This document shows, piece after piece, positions 6,840 to 13,096 of a stretch of 13,096 nt of DNA. This stretch comes from Nitrososphaerales archaeon (GTDB taxonomy: Archaea; Thermoproteota; Nitrososphaeria; Nitrososphaerales; Gagatemarchaeaceae). The position numbers were made by a program, and so were the translations under genes. The stretch is taken from NCBI GenBank assembly GCA_030040055.1, contig JASHUK010000048.1:1-13096 (forward strand), given 5' to 3'. Position 1 is the stretch's first letter; each line of letters begins with the position of its first letter. A model generated the notes under the pieces. The model had not been told where the DNA came from and did no database searches. It saw nothing but the letters and a program-made list of their open reading frames with translations.

Positions 6840-8033
6840 CTGGAATGGACATTCGGTGGTGACGCGACTATCCAGATCTCGCAGGAAAGGGCGACTGCGT
6901 TCAGACTGACAAGGCAGGGCCTCGCCAGAAGTTCGCGACCGGTCGCTCCGGCGCTGGCCGCAGCGGCCATGGTAGGGGCACAGGCCCAGGTATTCTCCGC
7001 CGCCGAGACTTCGATCTGGGCGCACGGAGGAGGCGGACGGATGAAGGATGTCGACGGCGCTGTTTGGGACAAGCGAGAACTCGTGAGAGCCTGGTGCATG
7101 AGACGGACCATGTTCCTCGTGCCTTCAGCAGACCTCGCGATGTTCGTCAGAGGCTCCGCGCAGCGAGCCAAGTACGCCCTCGAGTCGGAATACTCGGAGA
7201 GCGGTTCGAGTCGACCGCTCGACAGGCTGCTGGACGACGTGCTCGAAGTGCTGCGCCTCCCCCGCACGAGGACGCAGATTGCGGAGGAGCTCAGGGGATC
7301 GACAAGATACAGAGTGCGCATGAAGGCCGGGGGAGGATGGGGGAGCCGCAGAGCCGTCCCGTGGGTGGGACGAGGAAGCCTGTCCCTCCCCGTTGGTTAC
7401 CTTCTTCACCTGTTGGGGGCGCGCGAGGTCATCTGCTCCGGCCCGAACAGCGGGACGGAGTCCACCTACGTCAGGGCCGACAGATGGGTCCCCCGTTGGA
7501 AGGACATAACGCAGGAGGAGGCTGAAGACGAGCTGCTTACGCGGTATCTGGCGGCGTTCGGACCGGCGACCCTCGCCGACTACGCGCTGTGGATGGGTGT
7601 CTACCAAAGGGAGGCGAAGGTCGTCTGGGCGCGCAACGCGAGAAGCATCTCGGAAGTGGAGGTCGAAGGAAAGATGAAATCGGTGCTCGATTCCGACCTT
7701 TCCGAGTTGGAGAAGGTGGAGGTCTACAGGCCCCTGGTCCGCTTGCTTCCCTACTTCGACTCCTTCCTCTTAGGGCACAGGTCCCACCGAGACGTGGTTG
7801 GCGAAGCGAACCACGGTGCGGTATACCGCGGTCAGGGGTGGGTGTCCCCAGTTGTCCTGGTGGACGGGAGAGCGGCGGGTGTGTGGTCGCAGGCCCGGGC
7901 CAAGGATGGGCTAAGGGTCAGCGTCTCGCCGTTCTCAAAACTGTCTTCGGCCGTGATGTCCCGCGTGCGCGAAGAGGCGTCCGGCCTCGGGTTGTTCCTC
8001 CAGTCCCCGAGCGTGAAGTTTGCGGTCCTGTAG
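6840..8033 (+). CDS. AlkZ-like winged-helix DNA glycosylase, 5' end unresolved
   Basis: Member of the winged-helix HTH_42 superfamily containing the DNA glycosylases AlkZ and YcaQ/AlkX, which remove bulky alkylation adducts or interstrand crosslinks. Counting from ATG 6969, the catalytic-type QxQ motif is QAQ at residues 5-7. It is followed by the family motifs MRRTMFLVPSADL (44-56), LPYFDSFLLGHRSHR (260-274) and PVVLVDGRAAGVWS (294-307). In AlkZ the QxQ pair lies near residues 37-39, so ATG 6969 is too late. The frame is open upstream to 6759 and reads family-like from 6861 (DATIQISQERATAFRLTRQG), yet has no in-frame ATG, GTG or TTG. Two candidates are CTG 6840, 34 nt from the TATA box, or ATG 6845 (MDIRW then TGA) joined by a single-base indel around 6855-6860. 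Coordinates use CTG 6840. The gene converges on the YVTN gene with a 46-nt gap. Confidence 0.75.
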   Translation: MEWTFGGDATIQISQERATAFRLTRQGLARSSRPVAPALAAAAMVGAQAQVFSAAETSIWAHGGGGRMKDVDGAVWDKRELVRAWCMRRTMFLVPSADLAMFVRGSAQRAKYALESEYSESGSSRPLDRLLDDVLEVLRLPRTRTQIAEELRGSTRYRVRMKAGGGWGSRRAVPWVGRGSLSLPVGYLLHLLGAREVICSGPNSGTESTYVRADRWVPRWKDITQEEAEDELLTRYLAAFGPATLADYALWMGVYQREAKVVWARNARSISEVEVEGKMKSVLDSDLSELEKVEVYRPLVRLLPYFDSFLLGHRSHRDVVGEANHGAVYRGQGWVSPVVLVDGRAAGVWSQARAKDGLRVSVSPFSKLSSAVMSRVREEASGLGLFLQSPSVKFAVL

Positions 8034-8079
8034 GGAAGGCGAAGTGAGCTGTGGCTTACCCGAACCCGCGGGAGCCCAG

Positions 8080-9249
8080 CTAGGCGGGAGACCGCCGGTC
8101 GACGACCGGGGCGAGACGTCTGGCGCCTATGTAGAGTGCAATGACGGCGGTGGTCACAGCCACGACAGCCCCGAACTGCAGCGGGAACTCGGGGATCCCC
8201 TTCGAAGCCGAAGTCGAAGAGGACTGCGTGGACGTCGCGCCCGTCGAAACACTCGTTCCGGTCGTCGATGAGGAAGACGGGCCTGCGGAGATTATCGACA
8301 CGGTCCCAGAGTCCTGGTTCGCGACGAAGACTTCGTTCTGGGCGGAGTCGAAGTCCCCTCTGTCGGGCCAGGTCCCGACGCCCACCGTCGCAGTGACGGT
8401 GTTGGTCTTGTCAGATATGACCGAAACCGTCGTCGTGCCGTAGTTCATTACGTATACCTCTCCGGTGGTAGGGACGTAGACCGCGTCGTATGGAGTGTTC
8501 CCCACTCCGACGGTCGCGACCACCGAGTCAGAGGCGTCTGATATGACAGAGACCGTGTTAGACTCTGAGTTCGAGACGAAGACCTCGCCCGTTCCTGAGT
8601 CATAGGCCATCCCGAGCGGGGCCTCGCCGACTGTTATGTTTGCGATGATGGTGTCCGACGAGTCAGAGACCACCGAGACGGTCGCGTTCCCTTCGTTGGC
8701 GACGAACACTTCCCCTTTCGCCTGGTCGTACACTATGCCCCGCGGGAGGCCCCCTACGCCTATCGTGGCGACTACGGCGTTGCTCTGATCGGAGATTACT
8801 GAGACTGTGTTGTCGTCAGCGTTGGTCACGAAGATCTCCCCCTTGCCCGAGTCGTAAGCCAGCGTGTTCGGGCTGTTGCCTACAGTCACTGTGTCGACGA
8901 CCTTGTTTGTGGTGTCAGAAATCACGGACACGGTGTCCCCTCCGGTGTTGGCCACGTACACGTCCCCATTCGCCGGGTCGTAGGTGATTCCCTTCGGCTC
9001 GCTCCCGACGTTTACTGAAGCCACCACAGAATTGCTCGAGGCGGATATCACTGTCACAGCGGCAGAGTCCACCTGGGTCACGAACACCTCCCCCTTTCCA
9101 GAGTCGTAGGCGACCCCTGTGGGTCCCCCGCTGACCCCCAGCGTCTTCACCACGGTCTGCCCGCGTGCAGCCGGAACGGACACAAGGGCGAGGGCCAGAA
9201 AGGTCAATACAAGCGCTACTCCGAGGTTCGTGCGATGGGAGAGAAGCAA
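8080..9249 (-). CDS. Secreted YVTN beta-propeller with PEF-type C-terminal anchor
   Basis: Surface protein, probably part of the cell envelope; ligand unknown. From TTG 9249 it has 389 residues: a signal peptide (about 1-30, ending near ARGQ), then seven 42-residue YVTN blades (about 33-320) of the type P-x-G-x-x-YD-x-x-x-GEVFV-x-N-x-x-x-NTVSVISD. Seven blades close a complete propeller. A Ser/Thr-rich stalk (324-349) leads to IPEFP (352-356), a hydrophobic segment (359-374) and a basic tail (ARR, DRR). This tripartite end resembles PEF-CTERM sorting signals handled by archaeosortases, though a plain membrane anchor is possible. An in-frame GTG at 9279 gives ten more residues, but it is only about 7 nt from the TATA box and should lie upstream of transcription start, so TTG 9249 is preferred. 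The gene is divergent from the ABC transporter. Confidence 0.85.
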   Translation of the reverse strand: MLLSHRTNLGVALVLTFLALALVSVPAARGQTVVKTLGVSGGPTGVAYDSGKGEVFVTQVDSAAVTVISASSNSVVASVNVGSEPKGITYDPANGDVYVANTGGDTVSVISDTTNKVVDTVTVGNSPNTLAYDSGKGEIFVTNADDNTVSVISDQSNAVVATIGVGGLPRGIVYDQAKGEVFVANEGNATVSVVSDSSDTIIANITVGEAPLGMAYDSGTGEVFVSNSESNTVSVISDASDSVVATVGVGNTPYDAVYVPTTGEVYVMNYGTTTVSVISDKTNTVTATVGVGTWPDRGDFDSAQNEVFVANQDSGTVSIISAGPSSSSTTGTSVSTGATSTQSSSTSASKGIPEFPLQFGAVVAVTTAVIALYIGARRLAPVVDRRSPA

Positions 9250-9282
9250 ATCCTGCTTAGAGCGGCCTCTTCCGACCACCCC

Positions 9283-9290
9283 TAATAAAC
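9283..9290 (-). promoter_or_regulatory. TATA-like box of YVTN gene
   Basis: On the minus strand this reads gtttatta, centred near 9286. It predicts transcription start near 9260 and a TTG start at 9249, about 37 nt from the box, close to the spacing of the two cyclase genes. Confidence 0.55.
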
Positions 9291-9336
9291 CATGTATGGC
9301 GGACGCCGTGCTCTACGTTTCAGGCGTCGTCGGTAG

Positions 9337-9344
9337 ACTTATCT
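9337..9344 (+). promoter_or_regulatory. TATA-like box of ABC transporter operon
   Basis: acttatct is centred near 9340 and is part of the 9-mer ttatcttcg shared with the AlkZ-like gene promoter. It predicts a transcript starting near 9367, leaving about 64 nt before the ATPase ATG. Confidence 0.4.
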
Positions 9345-9430
9345 TCGCAGCCAACCGCGCCGGTAGCAGATGAGACAGGAGACGTGGGGCTCCCGGAAGG
9401 GTGTGGGCCCGTCAGGACAGCAGTGCCAGA

Positions 9431-10345
9431 ATGATTGAGACCGAGGGGCTGACCAGGCGGTTCGGAAACATCACGGCCGTTGACGAGCTCAGCCTCCGTG
9501 TAGGAAGAGGGGAGGTTTTCGGATTTTTGGGGCCTAACGGGGCGGGGAAGACGACGACCGTCCGCATGCTCTGCTGCCTGATTTCGTCGTCGGGGGGACG
9601 GGCAAGAATCGGCGACTACGAGATCGACGCCCCTAAGGACAGGCAAGAAATCAGGAGGACAGTTGGACTCCTGACGGAGAATGTGGGGCTGTATGAGGAG
9701 CTGAGCGCCTACGATAACCTCGACTTCTATGGGAGGCTGTACAGGCTTACAGAGGCGCAGAGAAAGGAGAGAATCGAGTACTTCCTGAGGATGCTCGAGC
9801 TTTGGGAGAAGAAGGATCTGTCGGTCGTGACATTCTCCAAGGGGATGAAGCAGAAGCTCGCGATAGCGCGGGCACTCATCCACGACCCTCAGGTGCTGTT
9901 CCTCGATGAGCCGACCGCTAACCTGGACCCGGAAGCGTCGAAGACCGTCAGGGACTTCATACTTGAGCTGAAGAAGGAGAACCGGACCATCTTCCTGAAC
10001 ACGCACATGCTGGACGAGGCGGAAAGGGTGTGTGACAGGGTAGGAATCCTGAAGACGAAGCTGATAGCGGTGGGCACCCCGGACGAGTTCAGGCGGACGC
10101 TGTCTGAGAGGAAGATAGAAATCCAGCTCGAGTCAGTCAACGACGCCGTCTTGGCCGCGGTGAAACGCGTCGGTCCGAAGAGCGTCGAGTCGAGCGGCAA
10201 CAAGCTCCTGGTCGGCGTCGGCGACCCCGAGCGGGAGAACCCGGGGATAATTGAAGCCATCAGCGAGGCAGGAGGGAGAATCCAGTTCGTCACAGAAGTC
10301 GGCTCAACGCTCGAGGACCTGTACCTGAAGCTGGTTAAGGGATAG
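9431..10345 (+). CDS. ABC-2 type transporter ATP-binding protein
   Basis: Cytoplasmic ATPase of an ABC-2 (NatA/CcmA-like) exporter; the substrate cannot be told from sequence. Counting from ATG 9431 (304 residues): Walker A GPNGAGKTT at 34-42; Glu83 at the Q-loop position (LLTENVGLYEE), common in this subfamily; signature FSKGMKQ at 135-141 instead of LSGGQ; Walker B VLFLDEP at 155-161; and the switch His192 (NTHMLDEAE). The C-terminal 90 residues form the small regulatory region usual in NatA-type ATPases, ending in EVGSTLEDLYLKLVKG. An in-frame GTG at 9401 would add ten residues with no family resemblance, so ATG 9431 is chosen. The permease begins 3 nt after the stop, so the two form an operon. 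Confidence 0.93.
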   Translation: MIETEGLTRRFGNITAVDELSLRVGRGEVFGFLGPNGAGKTTTVRMLCCLISSSGGRARIGDYEIDAPKDRQEIRRTVGLLTENVGLYEELSAYDNLDFYGRLYRLTEAQRKERIEYFLRMLELWEKKDLSVVTFSKGMKQKLAIARALIHDPQVLFLDEPTANLDPEASKTVRDFILELKKENRTIFLNTHMLDEAERVCDRVGILKTKLIAVGTPDEFRRTLSERKIEIQLESVNDAVLAAVKRVGPKSVESSGNKLLVGVGDPERENPGIIEAISEAGGRIQFVTEVGSTLEDLYLKLVKG

Positions 10346-10348
10346 AAG

Positions 10349-11086
10349 ATGAACCTGAGAAATGTCTGGACCGTCGCCTGGAAGGATCTGAAGATCTTCA
10401 CCAAGCGAAAGAGCGTCATCTACTCCACAGTGCTCTTCCCACTCTTCGTGGGGGTGGGCCTCCCTCTCGTCCTGCATTACGCGGGTAAGCAGGGCGGGGG
10501 CATTCCCGCGGCTCAACTGCCCGGACTGCTGAACTCATTCGCATTCTTCTTCGTCGTCGGAGCCGCGACGCTTCCCACCGGGATTGCTTCCTACAGCCTC
10601 GTAGGAGAGAAAGTTCAGAAGAGCATGGAGCCTCTTCTTGCGACCCCCGTGAGCGACGGAGAGATTCTCCTGGGGAAGATAGTCTCTGCCCTGCTCCCGC
10701 CTCTCGGGGCGATATATTGCGGTTCTGTCGTCTTCATGGCCCTGATGGACGACTTCTTCTATCGCACGTTGGGCTACTATTACTTCCCGAACTGGAGCAT
10801 TGCCCTCATCCTCCTCGTGGTCGTGCCACTCGCTTCGCTCCTCTGCGTTGAACTCGATGTCATCCTCTCGTCCAAGATGAACGATGTAAGGGCGGTGCAG
10901 CAGGCGGGCACCGTGATCGTGATTCCGTTCGCGGGAATCTACGTCGCGTCGGAGATAGGGGTCTTCGCGCTGAACACAGCGAACCTCCTCATCATCTCCG
11001 GCGTGATGTTTCTCGCGGAGCTGGTCCTCTTCTACCTGACCAGGGCTACCTTCGACAGGGAAGAGATACTCACTAACTGGAAGTAG
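10349..11086 (+). CDS. ABC-2 type transporter permease
   Basis: Integral membrane partner of the preceding ATPase, 245 residues. A basic amphipathic N-terminus (VAWKDLKIFTKRKS) precedes six predicted transmembrane segments at about 22-42, 60-80, 108-130, 148-167, 183-200 and 209-230. After the second helix comes the ABC-2 coupling motif GEKVQKSMEPLLATPVSDGE (86-105), which contacts the ATPase and identifies the family. One permease gene is present, so the transporter would be a permease homodimer with two ATPases. Its last 14 bases overlap tail-to-tail with the convergent zinc-ribbon gene (11073-11086). Confidence 0.9.
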   Translation: MNLRNVWTVAWKDLKIFTKRKSVIYSTVLFPLFVGVGLPLVLHYAGKQGGGIPAAQLPGLLNSFAFFFVVGAATLPTGIASYSLVGEKVQKSMEPLLATPVSDGEILLGKIVSALLPPLGAIYCGSVVFMALMDDFFYRTLGYYYFPNWSIALILLVVVPLASLLCVELDVILSSKMNDVRAVQQAGTVIVIPFAGIYVASEIGVFALNTANLLIISGVMFLAELVLFYLTRATFDREEILTNWK

Positions 11087-11387
11087 GGCCGGAGGACTGC
11101 TGGCCCTCTCCTTGGACGCCGACGGTTCTAGACTCGACCCGCGTTGCCATCACGTCGAAAGTCGACCACTCGTGGCATAGCGGGCACCTTACCAGCCTGC
11201 TCTTGCCGAGACGGACGGCGCTGAACGCGGCACCAGGGATCCACTTGTAGTCGAACGACCTCTGGCACTTGGGACACGTCAGTCTCGACGTGTAGTGGTG
11301 GCCGCCCCGCAGGAGTGCTAGGTACGCCACGAAGACGACCGCTAGGGTCGCGACTGTTACCGCGAAGGGTACCAGGAAGACGTCCAA
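11073..11387 (-). CDS. Small membrane-anchored zinc-ribbon protein
   Basis: Unnamed 104-residue protein. Residues 4-26 form one hydrophobic helix, followed by a zinc-ribbon-like fold with paired knuckles CPKC (38-41) and CPLC (68-71), 26 residues apart, and a polar Gly/Gln/Ser tail. RGG and RLGKSR after the helix suggest the ribbon is cytoplasmic. The start is TTG 11387, 6 nt after the stop of the cyclase-ACT gene; no other in-frame start lies between that stop and the TTG, so the two are probably co-transcribed. A role in signalling downstream of the cyclase is only a context-based guess. Confidence 0.75.
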   Translation of the reverse strand: MDVFLVPFAVTVATLAVVFVAYLALLRGGHHYTSRLTCPKCQRSFDYKWIPGAAFSAVRLGKSRLVRCPLCHEWSTFDVMATRVESRTVGVQGEGQQSSGPTSS

Positions 11388-11393
11388 TGCTGG

Positions 11394-12458
11394 TCAGACC
11401 TTCAGGTACTTTTCCCCGGTCGCGAACTCCTCCAATAGCTCGTAGCACCGGAGGGCGTCCTTCTGTTCGATCACCACGATCGCGTGCGGGCTGCACGTGA
11501 TGTATTCGATGAGGTTTATTCCGTTTCTTGCGAGATGGGTGCTGATGGTCGCGACCACCCCCGGGGTGTTGAGCACCGACTCCGCGAGCGAAATGACGAT
11601 CTCCGCCGCGTCGAGTGTCACCTTGAGTATCAGCTTCTTGGGGACCAGCTTCGTGAACTTCGAGAGGTTCTTGGAGTCGGTGACCACTTTGACGGTCTCG
11701 ATCCCCGAGACTATGTTGAGGGTCTCTCCTCTTGAGTAGTCGACCTCGGCAGCGAACTTTGCGAGCAGCGGAGGGATTTCGGGGACGTTCGTCAACGCTA
11801 TGACCACTATCCTGTCCTTCAGGGTAAGCTTCTGGACGAGGTCTCCCATGGAGTCCTGCCGCCTCTGAGGCGCGGGGGTGTACTTCCTCACGAGGGTCGG
11901 CTCGGTCTTCAGGCGCCTCAGGTCGGGCTTCTCCCTCGCCTCCCAGGGGAGCGAGACCCTGTACACGTCTATCGGGAAGGCGACGTTCCTCAGGTTGTGC
12001 GACTCGAGCTTGATCAGCCCGTAGGGGAGCTTATTCCTGACCTGGTCGTACACCTGCTCCGAGATACAAATCTCGCCGCCATCGGCCAGCGGGACGATTC
12101 GCGACGCGATGTTGACCGCGTCCCCGTAGACGTCTCCGTCCTGGTGGATGACGTCGCCCACGTGGATTCCCACCCGCACCAGGATCTTTCTCGTGACCCT
12201 CTTGTTGTACTCGTAGTGCGCCTTCTGGAGGCTCACGGCGCAGTCCGTTGCGTCGAGCGCGCTGTCGAACTCGATCAGAAAGGCGTCCCCCATGGTCTTT
12301 ACTTCTCTGCCGCCGTACTTCGAGAACACGGGCCTCGAAATCTCCCGGTGCTTCTTCAGCAGCCTGAGCGACAGCTGTTCGTCCCGCTGGCTCAGAGCGG
12401 TGTAGCCGACTATGTCGGTGAACATGATCGCGGCGAGCCGGCGAGAGGAGCGTGGCAA
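11394..12458 (-). CDS. Class III adenylate cyclase fused to ACT-like domain
   Basis: Predicted soluble cAMP-forming enzyme, 354 residues. The cyclase domain (about 8-165) has all six key residues: D15 and D58 (metals), K54 and D109 (adenine selection), N116 and R120 (catalysis). It is very similar to the cyclase at 4381-6459, including ALSQ, FSK(H/Y)GGREVKT and DVYGDAVN, and even the (F/L)PWE just after the domain. A basic linker (171-203) joins a C-terminal region (206-345) whose last 60 residues look like an ACT domain of the aspartokinase type: NTPGVVATISTHLARNGINL, then IEYITCSPHAIVVIEQKDA. Residues 206-285 may be a second, degenerate ACT-like repeat. ACT domains usually bind amino acids, so ligand-controlled cAMP synthesis is inferred. 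The start is TTG, 36 nt from its TATA box. The zinc-ribbon gene follows after 6 nt. Confidence 0.9.
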   Translation of the reverse strand: MPRSSRRLAAIMFTDIVGYTALSQRDEQLSLRLLKKHREISRPVFSKYGGREVKTMGDAFLIEFDSALDATDCAVSLQKAHYEYNKRVTRKILVRVGIHVGDVIHQDGDVYGDAVNIASRIVPLADGGEICISEQVYDQVRNKLPYGLIKLESHNLRNVAFPIDVYRVSLPWEAREKPDLRRLKTEPTLVRKYTPAPQRRQDSMGDLVQKLTLKDRIVVIALTNVPEIPPLLAKFAAEVDYSRGETLNIVSGIETVKVVTDSKNLSKFTKLVPKKLILKVTLDAAEIVISLAESVLNTPGVVATISTHLARNGINLIEYITCSPHAIVVIEQKDALRCYELLEEFATGEKYLKV

Positions 12459-12490
12459 GGGGGCTTCGGTTTTCGGCCGTCAGGGTTCGG

Positions 12491-12497
12491 TTAAAAC
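12491..12497 (-). promoter_or_regulatory. TATA-like box of cyclase-ACT gene
   Basis: On the minus strand this reads gttttaa, centred near 12494, in the 56-nt gap after the DUF998 gene. It predicts transcription start near 12468, about 10 nt before the TTG start, so the cyclase is probably transcribed separately from the upstream membrane gene. Confidence 0.5.
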
Positions 12498-12514
12498 AGT
12501 TTGCGGGAGGTTCT

Positions 12515-13096
12515 TCACTTCGGGGTAGGGTCTCCCGAACCCATCAGATGGCCGCTGAAGGCCACCGCCCAGAAGAGCGTCGGATAGACGATGAGCCTCT
12601 CCGCCCCGCCCACGCCGATTCCCAGGGCGTTGCCGAGGGTCATCCCTGAGTCTGAGGAGTACAGCACCATCGTAACGAGTGTGACTGCCCCCATGAACAT
12701 CGAGAAATACGAGAGCGGAGCCTTCTGCCACTTCGCGGCCAGAATGGCGGTCAGGCCTATGAAGAGGAAGGTGAGAGTCGAGAAGATGATGTGCAGGGAG
12801 TAAGGGCTCCCCTCGTTGAACACGCCGACCCCGACGCAGCTCAGCCCGGCAAGGACCACCACAGATGTCCTGAGTTTCGACCCGTAGGCCCGTTGCAGGA
12901 AGTAGCCTGCGGCAACCACGAACAGGCCCATCACCACGATGGACGGGTTGAAGATCCTCGCGGAAGCGGGGAAGACGTAGCCCAAGTCGCTGATGTAGTT
13001 AGACGCGACGCTGTAGCTGGGGCTCACGGCCTCAGCCATGATCACCATTATCCCGAACTGCACGACTCCGACGAACAGCAGGGCCCCGGCCTTGGC
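12515..13096 (-). CDS. DUF998 family membrane protein (5' partial)
   Basis: Integral membrane protein of the DUF998 family; molecular function unknown. The recognisable family block is SVASNYISDLG with FNPSIVVMG soon after, followed by the conserved VGVFNEGS and LHIIFS segments. About six hydrophobic helices span the visible part, and the protein ends in a short polar tail. The frame stays open to the window edge. The first in-frame start visible, GTG 13063, would cut through the first transmembrane helix, since upstream codons read KAGALLFVGVV directly before it, so the true start lies outside the window. At least 193 residues are encoded here. Confidence 0.85.
   Translation of the reverse strand, partial: AKAGALLFVGVVQFGIMVIMAEAVSPSYSVASNYISDLGYVFPASARIFNPSIVVMGLFVVAAGYFLQRAYGSKLRTSVVVLAGLSCVGVGVFNEGSPYSLHIIFSTLTFLFIGLTAILAAKWQKAPLSYFSMFMGAVTLVTMVLYSSDSGMTLGNALGIGVGGAERLIVYPTLFWAVAFSGHLMGSGDPTPK

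Noticed and set aside
6505..6909. Plus-strand 134-codon frame overlapping the SnoaL-like remnant
   Set aside because: The SnoaL-like similarity is in the other frame; this one is Arg/Ser-rich with no family features.
7064..7607. Overlapping frames of 153 (+) and 160 (-) codons within the AlkZ-like gene
   Set aside because: Low-complexity Arg/Gly/Pro shadows of a frame with clear family motifs.
8210..9160. Regular 126-nt periodicity that might suggest a DNA repeat array or CRISPR
   Set aside because: The period is 42 codons and reflects the seven YVTN blades; copies diverge at DNA level and there are no spacers.
9320..10006. Minus-strand 228-codon frame across the ABC ATPase
   Set aside because: It is antisense to Walker A and the signature motif and has no independent support.

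Overview
The window looks like a GC-rich archaeal chromosome segment. Reasons: a class II tRNA-Leu with a small intron in the anticodon loop, a PolX polymerase, AT-rich TATA-like boxes roughly 28-37 nt before several start codons, frequent TTG starts, almost no leader between predicted transcription start and start codon, and surface proteins with archaeal-type C-terminal anchors. A high-GC soil or sediment lineage of Nitrososphaeria/Bathyarchaeia type is my guess; no rRNA or ribosomal protein is present to fix the phylum. No transposase, integrase, phage gene or CRISPR array is visible.

Layout. 41-1729 (+): family X DNA polymerase PolX with its PHP domain. 1774-1873 (+): tRNA-Leu(TAA) with a 15-nt intron. 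2069-4237 (+): a 722-residue membrane protein made of a signal peptide, six Cys-paired Kelch-like blades, one transmembrane helix, a Pro-rich linker and a Cys-rich C-terminal domain. 4381-6459 (-): class III adenylate cyclase fused to a TolB-like domain and TPR repeats. 6521-6772 (+): truncated SnoaL-like ester cyclase remnant that shares a bidirectional promoter with the cyclase. About 6840-8033 (+): AlkZ-like winged-helix DNA glycosylase whose 5' end has no conventional start codon. 8080-9249 (-): secreted seven-bladed YVTN propeller with a PEF-type C-terminal anchor. 9431-11086 (+): two-gene ABC-2 transporter (ATPase, permease). 11073-12458 (-): a second class III cyclase, fused to an ACT-like domain, followed by a small membrane zinc-ribbon gene. 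12515-13096 (-): DUF998 membrane protein running off the window.

Themes. There is no single long operon; most units have their own promoter. Three themes stand out: cAMP-type signalling (two cyclases with near-identical catalytic ends but different C-terminal modules), cell-surface beta-propellers (two unrelated designs), and DNA repair (PolX and the AlkZ-like protein). The most unusual items are the cyclase-ACT fusion, the propeller with one Cys-x8-Cys pair in every blade joined to a Cys-rich cytoplasmic domain, and the AlkZ-like gene whose catalytic QxQ motif lies at the very edge of the ORF a normal gene caller would report.
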